Source of the DNA: Hexactinellida sp. DTS-2022
Lineage: Eukaryota; Porifera; Hexactinellida
DNA: 64,000 nt
Reading direction: 5' to 3'
Assembly: GCA_028753945.1 (NCBI GenBank)
Contig: JAPNXP010000008.1
Span: 1,364,001-1,428,000 of the forward strand
The translations under genes and the position numbers were made by a program. The notes under the pieces are model-generated. The model was not told the origin of the DNA. It saw only the letters and a program-made list of their open reading frames with translations, and searched no databases. Below are positions 1 to 11,890 of this stretch, piece by piece (position 1 is the stretch's first letter; every line of letters starts with the position of its first letter).

Positions 1-299
1 CGGGATTGGCACCCCAATAATGGCACAAACCCAGGCTAAATTGAACATTTGTGATTTGCCAAAAGGTGTAGACTTTATTTCTCTATCCGTACATGTAAAT
101 TTTATCAAGCTCAATATTAATTAATTCATGTTATGAGCGATAATTAGTTTAAATAGGTGTTAAAATTATTTGATAAAAAATCGTAACCCCAGGTGCAAAT
201 TAGACGGTCACTCCCCATTACATGCCAAGTTTCAACCCTCAATGTATACAGGTGTGGCCAGGGCACCTGCTACGGAGTAATAAATAAAATAAAAATATA

Positions 300-560
300 G
301 GCAGTAAGATCAGTACTGGGCCACTATACTATAGTATAGTCGGCACAGTAATAATAATAATAATGGCAGTGATTTCAATACTGGTCCACTATACTATAGT
401 ATAGTTGGCACAGTAATAATCATAATAATTAAGGCTCTAATATTAGAACTGGGCCACTATACTATAGTATAGTCGGCACAGTAATAATAATAACCAAGCT
501 CCAAGGCACTAAGATTAGAACTGGGCCACTATACTATACTATAGTCGGCGCAGTAATAAT
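300..560. repeat. Four tandem copies of a unit with an 18-bp palindrome
   Basis: Four roughly 65-75 bp units each contain GGCCACTATACTATAGTATA followed by GTCGGCACAGTAATAATAAT or a close variant. The core ACTATACTATAGTATAGT is a perfect palindrome in the first three units and altered in the fourth. The same unit occurs in reverse orientation at about 8150-8360. It is a subrepeat array of the surrounding element, with no coding potential. Confidence 0.7.
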
Positions 561-1050
561 TATATTGATTCAACTTGTGAGATCGAGTAGGCTTCTATTT
601 CTAATTGAAAATTAAGATTATATATTCCATAACAACGACAAATTTTGTGATTATATTTCCTTCTGCAAGAGTACTCTTAACAATATTAATATACTGTCGT
701 AATTAATTATATAGATAGAAACAAACTTCCAATTTATCAATTGATCCTTATGCCACGTAACACCTCTACAAATGGGTCTTGACACCTTGAGGTGATAATG
801 ACATCGTCAAAAAATGTGTTTTCACAATTTTATGAATTATATAATTAGAATGAGTTGGTTGGTGTTGGGTGATCACCCAACTCACAAATAAAAGTCCTGA
901 ATCATCACCTATTTATTCTACTGAAACTTGAATCTCTCTGAAATGAAGTGAACTAATTGGAAACTTCACCACTCTAAGGGTCGTTGCCTTCTGAAACACC
1001 TTTCTGAAATAATTTAACACCTTCATAGTGATGATGACCGAAAAAATCCA

Positions 1051-1157
1051 AAATTGCAGTTGTGCAGACAGAATGTTCCTTTGGAGGCACTATCAATTTA
1101 CCAACCACTAAATATAGTGCCTCCAAAGGAACATGTGTCGGCACAGCTGCAATTTGT
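1051..1157. mobile_element. Fold-back MITE, 107 bp
   Basis: Two arms of about 42 bp (starting AAATTGCAGTTGTGCAGACA, and its complement ending GGCACAGCTGCAATTT) surround a short loop, so the unit folds on itself almost entirely. A related copy lies at 9345-9435, and a decayed one at about 3740-3815. Confidence 0.6.
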
Positions 1158-1581
1158 ATTTTATTTTTATGAAATGACTGCCTTGATTTTTTAATCGTAT
1201 CCTCTCCACATAACAGAGTGTTATTAACTATGAGCCCAAATTGTCAGGATAGGTATCTCATGGGTTACAGATGTCTACCTGGTGTCTCGATTTAGTTTTA
1301 TTATTATTTTGATACATTTCTACTCCTATTGAACATCACAAACGAACATTTAATACCTGAATATTGAATTTATATACATTCGATAGAGAATTGAATTCTA
1401 CATCTTTTCACATACGCGAAATTCAAATTGGGCTTAGATTGTTCCACAATTGAGTAACAAATTTCCATTGTTACTAACACGTCTGTTCAAATGAAAGTGT
1501 TAAATCAAAATTATCAAATCTATTGTTTCAACTCGTGATAATATACTGATTCCAACTTGTGAAATCGAGTAGGCTCTACTA

Positions 1582-1904
1582 CAGTAGTTCCCAACCTGGG
1601 GTGCATGAATCCCTTGGGGGTGCACGGCACAAGGCTCGGGGGTGTACCAGACAAGGAGTGAGTGAATATTGAGCATTTTAAAGTCAAGTATTTTTAACTA
1701 TAATCTGCAAGTACATTCTGACTACTTGACTATATTGATTGATTACTATTGTGTTCTGTGAGTAGTGAATATTCTCCTGTCTATTATTAATTACATGAAA
1801 AGTCGGGGTCAATAGAGTCCTTCAGACTTAGGTATCTCCTGGGGGTGCACAACCAAATTTTCAGGCATCAGGGCGTGACGAGTTAAAAATTTTGGGAAAT
1901 ACTG
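1582..1904. mobile_element. hAT-type MITE with 8-bp TSD CTCTACTA
   Basis: Terminal inverted repeats CAGTAGTTCCCAACCTGG and CAGTATTTCCCAAAATTT bound 323 bp. The 8-bp target duplication CTCTACTA is perfect (1574-1581 and 1905-1912). The flanks match a related sequence at about 555-640 that lacks the insertion, giving a paralogous empty site. No ORF; non-autonomous. A diverged copy in opposite orientation lies at 7541-7838. Confidence 0.9.
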
Positions 1905-2254
1905 CTCTACTAATTGAAAACTAAGATTATATATTCCATAACGTGTCAACGACACATTATGTGAGTATATTTCCTTCTGAAAGAATACTCTTGTACAATT
2001 AATATACTGACGTAAATTTTTCAGTATGTTTTAACATATAGAGATGCTTCCAATTTCTTTATAGGGGTTATCGAGTCCGCGGAATTGAAATATGGCAGCC
2101 AAATTCATTTTAAATTACTACAGCAGGACATACCTCAAACATTGATTATAAAGCATAAATAGGCGTAAATAGTTAAATTTAATAATGTGACATTTAGTGA
2201 TTACTTCATCATGCGATAATGAGTAAGAATATTGGCAATCTGGTGTGCGCATCT

Positions 2255-2446
2255 TCTATACTATTCAAACACTTGAGTGCGTGATTATCGCATGATGACG
2301 TAATCACTAAATTTATATTTGATAATTTTAGAAATATTACGCTTTTAAATCAATGCTAGAAGTATATAAACCACACACCAACCGCTTCGCGGTTGGTGTG
2401 TGTTTGTGTTCTGCCGCGAAGCAACCTAGCAAGCGAATCGCGCTAG
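2255..2446 (+). mobile_element. Short or rearranged Helitron copy, 3' end intact
   Basis: It ends in the family's two GC-rich hairpins (CCAACCGCTTCGCGGTTGG, then CTAGCAAGCGAATCGCGCTAG) and the terminal CTAG at 2443-2446, followed by T. A TCTATACTATT start lies at 2255. Bases about 2140-2250 are the same family in reverse orientation, so this copy is an inverted partial duplication. A separate inverted Helitron 5' end (GTGTTTTGATAGTATAGA) follows only about 20 bp downstream, ending at about 2481. Confidence 0.65.
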
Positions 2447-2715
2447 TAATTCTATACATCCTTGTGTTTTGATAGTATAGATGGTTAAAAATTGACTTTG
2501 AGATTGGTGTTAAATTATTTAAAAATATTAATACGTATTTATACTAATTAGCTAAATATCATCTATCTCAGAGATGATACAAGATAGAAACAAACTTCCA
2601 ATTTATCAATTGATCCTAATGCCACATAACACCTCTTCAAATCGGTCTTGAGACCTTCAGGTGATGGTGAATGACATCGTAAAAATATTTTACAATATAG
2701 TGAATTACAGTACAT

Positions 2716-2984
2716 CATGGGCGTAAACTTCGTCAAAAACACCCATGGTGCCTCGACACATTGTTCTTCTCCTAATTATGTATTTTCTGAATAACTATTT
2801 AATTTTGTGTTAATGTGTCTTAATTTTTTGTTTAGAAAAAATTATTTAGCCGCCATCTGCTAAAGTAAGTTTGTGGGGCTAATTTCGGGTGGGAAATGCT
2901 AGGGTGCCAGGCACCGTTGGCACCATGGCATCACAGCCGCTAGGGTGCCAGGCACCCGCCGCACATCCCAAGTTTACGCCCCTG
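2716..2984. mobile_element. hAT-type MITE with 8-bp TSD CAGTACAT
   Basis: Ends CATGGGCGTAAACTT and CAGGGGCGTAAACTT (inverted) enclose 269 bp. The TSD CAGTACAT is exact at 2708-2715 and 2985-2992. Inside, a GGGTGCCAGGCACC-type motif occurs twice. Non-coding. Confidence 0.88.
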
Positions 2985-3859
2985 CAGTACATAATGAATA
3001 CAGTGATATTGGATTAGTGATATATTTGATTTAGTGATAATTTTGCCGCTTTGTGTCTGTCCCCGAGCAAATCACATAGAAATTTAATGGTTATGGTGAT
3101 ATAATTTTTGGATATAGTGATGATTTGTGCAGAGATTATACAAAAATATTGGATTTTGAGCTTCCTTGTCCCCCATAATTTATATTTTACAGTATAAATT
3201 CGTTACCAGTTGATTTCATTGAGTAATTTGATTATACTTATCAGAATATAAGTATTGACAATGTAGACAGTCATTTATTAGATGTAGTGATACAGTGGAT
3301 ATAGTGATATAATAGATATAGCCTAGGGATATATTGGATATAATGATATATTGGCCAAAAATTTAATGTCCCCACCATTATCACGATCTTAGGCGCCAAC
3401 TTCCCTCTTTTTTCGATGTCCGACCCAATTATGATCCCCCCCCACAATTTCCATTTAGGAACCCCCTCTCCCAACTTTTGGTGTCCGTCCTCAAAAGTTG
3501 GCGCCTATGATCATTATATCCATTTTGTACTGTATTCTGAATGGATTGGTTGGTGTTGGGTGAAGATCCAACACTCACATGAAAAATGCTGACTCACGAG
3601 TCACCACCTATTATATTCTACCGATACTTAAATATATCAGAAATTAAGTTAGCTAAAGGAAAATTTCTACACCCTAAGGGTAGTTTCCGTCCGAAACACC
3701 TTTACAGTTACGATGACATTACAAAAAATGTAAAATTAAAGCTTTGCTGATAGCAGGTTCTTTTAGAGGCACTATAAAACGACCAGCCACCAAAATATAG
3801 TGCTGTTGCTTGTAAATTTGAGGCACGTGTAATTCTGAGTAAAACCAAGTTCCTTTTGG

Positions 3860-4010
<151 letters not shown>

Positions 4011-4546
4011 TAAATAAATATTATTTCAGGTTAGGTCTCTCTCATGCATTACAGATGTGCGTCTGTGGTCACGATTTATGATTTCATTTTTATAGATACA
4101 TTTTTATCCTGTTTAATTTCACTACAGCCTACATGAACAATTAATAGTGCCCGCATATTCAATTTATATTCATAAAATAGTGAATTAAATTCTACATCTT
4201 TCCACAGTGCACGATTTTTTAATTCGTCCTCATTTTCTTGATAATTAGGCTCAAAGTTGCCACAATTCACCCTTAACTTTCTAAAATCGTAAAATCATTA
4301 ATATTCAATTATGCAATCATTTCGTGGTTTCGATGCAGATCTACTTTTATAAATAATTGAATTATATTCAATGTTGTTACTTTGCTGATATCATAGTTAC
4401 AATAAAGAATTATATTATATATGAATACTTATAATTAATTTACATTCAATAGCTAATACTATACAAATCGATTTCTGATGTCACAGTTACAATAAAGTAT
4501 TATATTGTAAATGAATAATTCAATTTGATTCAAAAGCTGCTACTAT

Positions 4547-5413
4547 TAGGGCTTACAATCCCGGGATCCCGAATCCCGAAATCCCTGGATCCCGGTCAAT
4601 TTTACCTCCGGGATTAAATCCCGGGATTTGTTTTCTTAATCCCGATCCCGATTTCCAATCCCGGGATTTTTTCTCAATCCCGGGATTCCGAACTTAATTG
4701 CAACAGCATAAGTTTTTAGCCAAATAATGGGACAGGTTTGCTTGTATTATTTCAAAGAATGTTTCCTAGAGTCTAGACAAACAATGTAGATTAGTGATAA
4801 TTTTTATCATTATATTTTGGATTCATTGTTAAATGATAATCTTTGTGGTCATAGTTGTTAGAAATTTATAATTTAGCAAACAATACTTGAAGATTCCATT
4901 TATATTATACCCAATAGTATTATAGATTTCTATAACTAAGAAATTTTCTACAAATTCTACATTATATGTGTTTATGGCTGAAAGTACTAAATTTCAAAAT
5001 TTTGCAGCTTCAGAAATATGCAAACATTTCCTGAAACCTGTATGTGGTAAGGTGGCTCAATGTAAAGCTTGTAACAAAATATTGAAGTTCACTCAGCGAC
5101 AAGAGTTTAGATATTCTCTGCCTAATTAGAAACAATAACAAATAATCACATATCTATTTCGTTTCAGATAATTGTTAGCTAGAATCTGATTAAAGCTTGT
5201 TTTACAACTGATATTAGAAAATATAGCTCAAAATATTGACGAATTTCTAAATAATAACATTATAAAACCCCGTGGATCCAAGACTATTGGGTATTCTTTA
5301 CCTAATCCCGAAATCCCGGGATCCCGGGATTAGAAAAATGTCAATCCCTGAATCCCGGAATCTCGGGATTAGAAAAAATCCTCAATCCCGAAATCTCGGG
5401 ATTGTAAGCCCTA
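4547..5413 (+). mobile_element. hAT element with 8-bp TSD GCTACTAT and BED-finger ORF
   Basis: The 867-bp element has termini TAGGGCTTACAATCCCGGGA at both ends (inverted) and a perfect 8-bp TSD GCTACTAT (4539-4546, 5414-5421). Both subterminal regions are dense in ATCCCGGGAT-like palindromic words, probable transposase-binding arrays. It carries a short ORF for part of a BED zinc finger (4974-5129), as in hAT transposase N-termini. The catalytic part is missing, so it is an internally deleted, non-autonomous copy. Confidence 0.88.
4974..5129 (+). pseudogene. BED-type zinc finger fragment of a hAT transposase
   Basis: The 51-codon ORF starts MAESTKFQNFAASEICKHF and contains a C-x2-C knuckle (QCKACNKIL) like the first half of a BED finger. 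The histidine half is absent. It sits inside the hAT element above, in sense with it. BED fingers bind transposon ends in hAT transposases; this relic could at most supply half a finger. Either an exon whose partners were deleted, or a plain remnant. Confidence 0.6.
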
Positions 5414-5639
5414 GCTACTATATAAATCGATTTCTAATACTTAGTTGTATTGAACTTTTCTCCTATATGAAAATTCAATTTCACTCAACAGTTATTCAGT
5501 TTCAGACGATTTCTGATATTCAATCAATAGATTTATGAAATGGAATATCAATTTATATAATTATTCGTATGTTTCTGTTTGGTGCTCGAAATGTATTAGA
5601 CTGATAGGGGGGTTTATCACGCATTTGGAAATATATACT

Positions 5640-6260
5640 ACTTAATCCATTTTGTCATTCTAATCAAACAAGTATGCTGATTTCCAATTTAGTTTACATA
5701 TTATTGACGTTTACAAATAGTTAAAACAAATTGGTTTGATCCAGAATGAACCTATTTACTATCTTAGGATTGTTATAATGGGTAAACAACTATGCTGATA
5801 TGTTCAAGGTTGGATCAAATACAAATATATTTTGTATTTGACGTATTATTAAATACACTTTCCAAGTATTTGAATTGTATTTAAATACTTATTATATATT
5901 TGTGCAAGTGTTTGTATTGTAATTAGATACTTTTGAAATGTATTTGTATTTTGTTCAAATACATTCAAGTACTTTATATTCAACAACACTAGGTAGTTGG
6001 TACAGTATTAGGAAATAATATTGAACTGTATTAGTTACTAGCAGTGTCGAATCATAGTAATATTTATTCACTTTCATTTATTCCACTATGTAGGTCAACT
6101 ACATACGTATAGGTATCCTTATCAAAAAATCTTTATTGCATTTAGAATTTGAATGTTTGAAGTAGTATTTGTAAAGTATTTAACTACTTTCGGAAAGTAT
6201 TTGTAATTTTTTATTACTTTTGTATTCATTTCCAAAGTAATTGTATTGTATTTTATCAAG
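5640..6260. other. AT-rich stretch of TATTTG/AATACA words
   Basis: Non-coding. Repeated KTATTTGTATTK words from about 5810 to 6250 suggest the subterminal repeats of an old hAT-like MITE (start near GGTTGGATCAAATACAAATA). No clear ends or TSD were seen. Confidence 0.35.
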
Positions 6261-7147
6261 GTTGAAACCGCTCGAACCGAATATCAGTATTCATGAATAC
6301 TTGCCCTACCGAATACGAATACTGATATTGGTTGAGTAACCGAATACGAATACGGATAATTTTCGGTTGCTTCAACCGAATACGAATACTGATAATATTC
6401 GGTTACCAGTGTTTTTTTAAGGCAAATTAGAGGCCAAATGGGCTTCTAATTTTTCACAATGGGCCTCTAATTTTTAACGTGTTAAGTACTGAATATCATG
6501 AAATGTAGAGTGAGGGCCACTAATGTTGGGGTGAGGGCCCTCTAAGCAAATCCTTAAAAAAAACATTGTCGGTTAAGTCAACCGAATACCAGGTAATTAT
6601 CCAGGAGCACGAGACGCTCCTTTTGGAATATTATTTAGGAAAAAATTAATTAGGAGCGCGAAAAATTGAAATCTTCCCCCGTACCGTAGCATTAAATTGT
6701 GATTTAGGCGTATTTACTAATGGCTGTATAATACACTACAAATTACGAACACTAATAATACTCGGTTCACGTCAACCGAATACAAATACAGTCAGGTCTG
6801 CTTATTATGAACAAGATTTCGTCTGCTTAATATAAAGATTTTTTATTATGAACAAACCCTGCGGTCCCAATTTAACAATTTACATAGGGTTTGTATTAAG
6901 TTGAGTTCGCTTATTATGAAGTCTCTCTATTATGAACACAATTTTTGGTCCCATGAATGTTCATAATAAAAGAACTTGACTGTACTGTTAATATTTGGTT
7001 ACGTCAACCGAATACGAATACTTATAATATTCGGTCGAGAGACCGAATATTGAATAGTGATATCAGGTTGGCAACCAAATATCAACTTTTCTGCAAATAA
7101 TATTCTGTTCAACCAAATACATATATCAGTATTCGGTTTCAACCTTG
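6257..7147. mobile_element. hAT-like MITE rich in CCGAATAC words, with nested inserts
   Basis: The ends CAAGGTTGAAACCG (6257) and CGGTTTCAACCTTG (to 7147) are inverted. Many ACCGAATACGAATACTGATA words lie between them. An insert of other repeat DNA spans about 6410-6720; part of it is shared, inverted, with 45895-45990. A complete pogo-like MITE sits at 6789-6982. No clean TSD. Confidence 0.65.
6789..6982. mobile_element. Pogo/Tigger-like MITE, 194 bp, TA target
   Basis: Inverted ends CAGTCAGGTCTGCTTATTAT and CAGTCAAGTTCTTTTATTAT are flanked by TA on both sides. It has the same length (194 bp) and sequence family as the copy at 34497-34690, which lies in the opposite orientation. CAGTC... 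ends with TA duplication are typical of IS630-Tc1/mariner, pogo branch. Confidence 0.85.
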
Positions 7148-7335
7148 ATTTAAATACATTTTGATATGTGCCACGTACCTCAAGTTAACGGCAGCCTGCG
7201 TCCTTACTCCTCACCCTTCTACCATGGAAATGGTAGAAAGGGACGTTATAACATCCCTTTATACGTACCATTTCCATAGTTTTAACTGTTTTTACATTTT
7301 AGAAATTTATGAGTGCGAAATTCGTGTTCAGCATA

Positions 7336-7520
7336 CAGTCGACTCCGCTTAATAGAGCCACCTCGGGACCAGGTTGTTTTGACTCGATTAAGCGGAGAAA
7401 CCGATTAACCGAAAATATTGAGAGCCAAACAGTAATTCTGTCCTATAAATCCTGTGAAATTTTGGCCCAATTAAGCGGAGAAACCGATTAACCGGTGGCT
7501 CTATTAATCGGAGTTGACTG
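7336..7520. mobile_element. Pogo/Tigger-like MITE, 185 bp, TA target
   Basis: Termini CAGTCGACTCCGCTTAATAG and CAGTCAACTCCGATTAATAG (inverted) are flanked by TA at 7334-7335 and 7521-7522. AAGCGGAGAAACCGATTAAC is duplicated inside. Same family as 54319-54420 and 20699-21229. Confidence 0.88.
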
Positions 7521-7540
7521 TATTTATTTAACTCAATGTT

Positions 7541-7838
7541 TCTCAACATTTTTTAACTAGTGCACCCCTGATGCCTGAAAATTTGGTTGTGCACCCCCTG
7601 AAGTACTCTATTGATCCCGACTTTTCATGTAATTAATAATAGACAGGAGAATATTCACTGCTCACAGAACACAATAGTAATCAATCAATATAGTCAAGTA
7701 GTCTGAATGTACTTGCAGATTATAGTAAAAATACTTGACATTAAAATGCTCAATATTCACTCACTCCTTGTCTGGTGCACCCCCGAGTTTTGTCCCGTGC
7801 ACCCCAAGGGATTCATGCACCCCAGGTTGGGAACCACT
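7541..7838. mobile_element. hAT-type MITE, inverted relative of the 1582-1904 copy
   Basis: It shares about 290 bp with the 1582-1904 element in reverse complement (GGATTCATGCACCCCAGG end). Ends are slightly degraded; the flanking TTTAACT/TTTAGCT may be the remains of the TSD. Confidence 0.75.
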
Positions 7839-7921
7839 AGTTTAGCTATAATACCCCTTAAAGCTAACTTCTAGGTTGATTTAAAATGATTTTGAATTTT
7901 CAGTAATTTGTTTACCTATTT

Positions 7922-8077
7922 CAGTGTTTCATCCAGACATTTAGGCAAGGGGGGGGGCAAGGTAGAGTTTTTGGGAATGTGAGGGGGGGCGGATTCAGCT
8001 TTGATCAATGTATTTTTCAAACCCAAGTGGGGGGCAAATGCCCCCCCTCGCCCCCCTCCTAAATGAAACCCTGCTAT
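7922..8077. mobile_element. G/C-tract MITE, about 155 bp
   Basis: The ends CAGTGTTTCATCC and CAGGGTTTCATTT (inverted) enclose subterminal G-runs and C-runs. CTATTT is repeated at the junctions. The related sequence near 27295 lacks it. hAT-like by its ends, but the TSD is imperfect. Confidence 0.6.
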
Positions 8078-8855
8078 TTTGTGTAAACAAGAACAATAAA
8101 TATTCATGGTATATATTTATAAATGCGAAATACGTGTTCAGAGTACTTCTTTATACTGTGCCAACTATACTATAGTGAAGTGGCCCAGTATTGAAATGAC
8201 TGGCTTGGTATATTAAATCCGTATCTTCTCCACAAAACAGAGTTTTATTAACTAAGAACCGAAATTTTGTGGACAGGTGTCTCATGGGTTACAGATGTGC
8301 ACCTGGGGTCACGATTTACTGTCCCGACTATACTATAGTATAGTGGCCCAGTTCTAATCATCACTGCCTTTGTTATTATTTTAACCGTAAACGGTGCCCT
8401 GGGCACACCTTTATAGATTAATGGCTGAAAGTTGGCATGTAGGTGGGGAGTGACCGTCTAATTTGTACGGTACGATTTTTGATCAAGGAAATTTATCTCC
8501 TATTTAAACTAATTATGTTCATAACATGAAATAATTGATATACTGAGCTTGATAAAATTTACATATTTGGGTAGATTATTAAATTGTACACCTTTTGGCA
8601 GTTCACAAATGTTTAATTTGCCTAGGTTTGTGCCATAATTTTGTAGCCCAATCTATTTTAATAAGCACGAACTTTTCAAATACTTAATTCAGATGAATCT
8701 CGTTATTACGAACACTAGGGGAAGGTCGAAACTTGTTCGTTTTATCTGCAGTTGTCACTTGTATCGTTTGCATGTATTTTTATATACCAGAGGACTGGTT
8801 TCAATTGGGCTTCTTGAAACTCATTGTTATGCAAGAAATTTTCAATGGTTCCGCA

Positions 8856-9025
8856 CAGTGGCGGCGCTAGCGCGGTACCACTGGTGGGGCATAGGTGGGG
8901 CGCAGCCTGCCTCAGATGGGGCATAGCCTACCTCAGTTGGGGCACACTAACATTAATTTAGGCCTGTGCCCAACCTCAGGTGGGGCATGAGGTGGGGCAC
9001 AGGCCCCACCCTCCCGCCTCCCCTG
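8856..9025. mobile_element. hAT-type MITE with 8-bp TSD GTTCCGCA
   Basis: 170-bp GC-rich unit starting CAGTGGCGGCGCTAG and ending GCCTCCCCTG, with a perfect TSD GTTCCGCA (8848-8855, 9026-9033). Internal tandem TGGGGCA words account for the ORFs seen across it, which are therefore spurious. Confidence 0.88.
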
Positions 9026-9116
9026 GTTCCGCATAATTATTGTTAACTCATTGTAAAAAAAATTATATACAAAGTGCACCAGAACTAACAATGGTAATCT
9101 ATATTATTAAATTCGA

Positions 9117-9165
9117 TTGCTGTCTGTGGTCTGTGTTTGTTTATGTTTGTTTGTTTGTTTGTTCC
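9117..9165. repeat. (TGTT)n simple repeat
   Basis: Short run of TTTG/TGTT tetranucleotides, no other content. Confidence 0.8.
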
Positions 9166-9344
9166 CCCAGTACCCCCATCCTTCTAACCTGGGGGTCCAG
9201 TCCCCCCAGAATCCCAACATCGGCGCCTATGCTTGTAACAATTATATTGATTCTACTTGTGAATTCGAGCTGGCTTCTATTTAATTATAGTATTAACTGT
9301 GGATAATTTTGCCGAAACAATTAACTAATTATTATATTAAAAAA

Positions 9345-9435
9345 TCCAAATTTCCTATAGAGGCACTATATTTTGGTGGTTGATTAATTGATAGTGCCTC
9401 CAAAGGAAATGGTGTCTGCACAGCTGCAATTTTGG
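9345..9435. mobile_element. Fold-back MITE related to 1051-1157
   Basis: Inverted arms around TTCCT(A/T)TAGAGGCACTAT and ATAGTGCCTCCAAAGGAAAT, the second continuing into the CACAGCTGCAATTTTGGA terminus. Same family as 1051-1157. Confidence 0.55.
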
Positions 9436-9588
9436 ATTTTTTGATGTGTTACCCAAATTAACTAGATAAAAATCGAAAGCAAGTCCATTTATTTACCTGG
9501 GATAGGATATGAATTCCTATTTAATTTGAAGGTTGCGTGTAGTATGTAAGCTTAGTATAGGCTTTCACTCAGAGATTTAGGGTGATAC

Positions 9589-9924
9589 CAGTGATGTGCT
9601 CCGTTACCTAGTAGCGGAGTAACGGTAACGGTAACGGACATCCGTTACTTTTAACTAGTTACCGGTATCTTTAATTAGTTACTCTTACCATTACATTACA
9701 TTAACACTGTTACAGTTACTAAGTTACACATATTCATTGTAATTACTCCGTTACTTTTAATTAGTTATCGCTACATTAGGGTAACAGTAACTGTTTAAAG
9801 GTAAACGGAGTTACTGAACAAAAGTAACGGTAAGGGGAGATAAAAGTAACGGTTGCTGGAGATATAAAGTAACGGTAACGGAGTAAGGGATTAACGGAAG
9901 ATTTAGTAACGGAGCACATCAATG
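9589..9924. mobile_element. hAT-type MITE with 8-bp TSD GGTGATAC
   Basis: 336 bp. Ends CAGTGATGTGCTCCGTTAC and CATTGATGTGCTCCGTTAC (inverted), perfect TSD GGTGATAC at 9581-9588 and 9925-9932. Filled with GTAACGG(T/A)AACGG words in both orientations, candidate transposase-binding sites. Confidence 0.92.
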
Positions 9925-9932
9925 GGTGATAC

Positions 9933-11190
9933 CGAATTTATATTCTATTTGCGGTGAGAAAGTTTCGTATTCTCTACCTGATATATTGCCGTTTTCTAAA
10001 ATTTATGGATCGATGAAGCTGGTAGGTGGCCGGTCGAATGTGGCCCTTAACTTGGCTTAGATGGAACACTTTCTCAACCCCAACTCCACGCCCCTGAATC
10101 GGCAGAAATTTGCCTTCTTTGTTTAAGCCAGTAGTTCTCAACCTTGTTTGGATGGGCAAGCTTTTCAATTGACCTGAGTAATAACCAACGCTTAAAACTT
10201 TTCAAAACATTTTATCTGTTATATTGATGGTATTAAACAATAACATCTCTAATAGTTATAAACTAGAAGCTTATTGTAATGAAACTTATCAGTTATTTTG
10301 ATTCATTTTCCATGGATAAGCATATCACTCTCTCTTCATAAATTTCCCGCTTGCTTTCAATTAATTGGTCACTAGAATTTTGGTTTTGGATTAAAAAACC
10401 TTAGTGAAGAATGTTGAGAGGCATGCATGCAATTAGTATGTCAGAAAATATAGAGGAAACCTACCAAGAAAATCATCATTTTCTAATAATTTTCGCTAGG
10501 ATTTTATGCTTCAGCGACACAGTATTAGTAGTTAGTCGTTTCAATAGGCATAGACTACTAATAAAGTACTGTAGGCTGCCAGCGCGAGTCCTGAAATTTG
10601 GGTCCATTGTGTATTTATTGATATTCGTTATAATGTGGGTTGACTGTAATTGTAATTGTAATTGTAATTTTAAATTATATTTGTGCCCAAGTTACCCAAA
10701 CCTGTTCAGCAGTTGTAAATTCGCAACTTTAAGTGTCTTAGAGACTCAGGAAAGGACGTATGCCAACGCATTTTCAGGATATAATTGTCGGGGAAATTAT
10801 ATTGGTGAGCCTTATACTCCGTTTCTATCACTATGACACCCAAAATATGACTTCCTATCATGCACGGCGCCAGGTTTTTCGAACTGTGGGAGCAGAGGGA
10901 CAACCAATTTTAGCTAAATAGCTACACTGTGTAGAATCAAAGTTAATTTTCTTCGCCTTGTTGTAAGCATGTCCTACTATATTATACCGCTAGATAAGTC
11001 AAGTATTTGCTCATTTCATTTCCAGGCTAGTTTACTTTAGAATTGCTCGTAAATGCCTAAATAAACTAAACTTAGGTTTTCAAATACGCTAGAAACATCT
11101 AAATTACTTTTGAGAATGATTTCTCATCGGATTTAACCACAATGACATAATCAAACATGCATACCCATATATGGTAATTACAACTAATTA
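9933..11190. other. No gene recognised
   Basis: AT-rich, with a short (TGTAAT)n run near 10645. A degraded end of the GC-rich hAT-like family lies at about 10858-10915 (CACGGCGCCAGGTTTTTCGA, then GCAGAGGG; compare 36943 and 39471). A 141-codon open frame at 10411-10836 has no recognisable domain and low-complexity segments; I regard it as chance. Confidence 0.5.
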
Positions 11191-11206
11191 CACATGACTT
11201 TAAACC

Positions 11207-11890
11207 TGGGTTGTCAATCCAATCCAATCGAGAGAACTTATTTATTATCGATTGCTCAATTTTGTATCGATAGGATTCCCCATAGTTTTCATCGATTGAA
11301 TAATTATCGAAGGATTTTTATCAATTATCGATTTTTCTCCCTTTATTACGATTTTACGAGTAAGGCGAATAATTTTAATAATTTTGATTGTTTGGACGAA
11401 TAAGTATGAAAAATTCTAGCTAATGAGTTAATCACCTCCATAAAATTGTAAATTAAATGTTTGCTATTTGCTTATACTTTACATTCCATATCGTTTTATG
11501 TAAGTAGCCATATTGAAGCATCTATGGATGTTATTAAACGTATTATGCTGTTATTAAAATCTATAAATTCATAATATTGTTGTTCAATTACTTTTTGCCT
11601 GGTAGTGTACATAATTCTTAATCATGGAGATTGGAGATAAGATAACGAACCCTAAATTTATATTATATGATTTAAATACTTTTTACACATTCGATGGATA
11701 ATCGAAAAAATAATCGGTAGAAAATTGACAAATAATCGATAAATAATCTATAGAAAATCGATTGAAAATCAATATATCTATAATCGATAAATAATCGATT
11801 ATTAATTGGATTGGACTGTCAGATCATATCATCGGTTGGATTGTTTATCGATATCGATTGCCAAAATTTAAATCGATTGGATTATTCTCT
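11207..11890. mobile_element. Old hAT-like MITE with CCAATCCAATCGAT ends
   Basis: The left end GTCAATCCAATCCAATCGA and the right GGATTGGACTGTC/CGATTGGATT are inverted. Both subterminal regions are packed with ATCGATTATCGA words. The exact boundary is uncertain and no TSD was resolved. Confidence 0.5.

Larger units (their letters stand above)
7165..8110. repeat. Diverged repeat shared with 27130-27370, interrupted by three MITEs
   Basis: Parts of this segment (CTTACTCCTCAC, ACCATTTCCATA, TTCTAGGTTGATTT, AACAATAAATATTCAT) recur in the same order at 27130-27370. The additional material here is three MITEs (7336-7520, 7541-7838, about 7922-8077), so the 27 kb copy acts as a paralogous empty site for them. 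Confidence 0.6.

Noticed and set aside
300-560. CRISPR-like direct repeats
   Set aside because: Units are diverged, palindromic and AT-rich in a eukaryotic repeat block; no spacers or cas genes.
2370-2446. tRNA-like or terminator hairpins
   Set aside because: GC hairpins recur at the same place in every Helitron copy and form its 3' end; no tRNA arms or anticodon loop.
8693-9033. Overlapping frames on both strands
   Set aside because: They run through a 170-bp GC-rich MITE with a perfect TSD; the open frames result from TGGGGCA repeats.
10411-10836. 141-codon open frame
   Set aside because: Contains a (TGTAAT)-derived CNCNCNCN run and overlaps a decayed GC-ended repeat; no domain or splice context.
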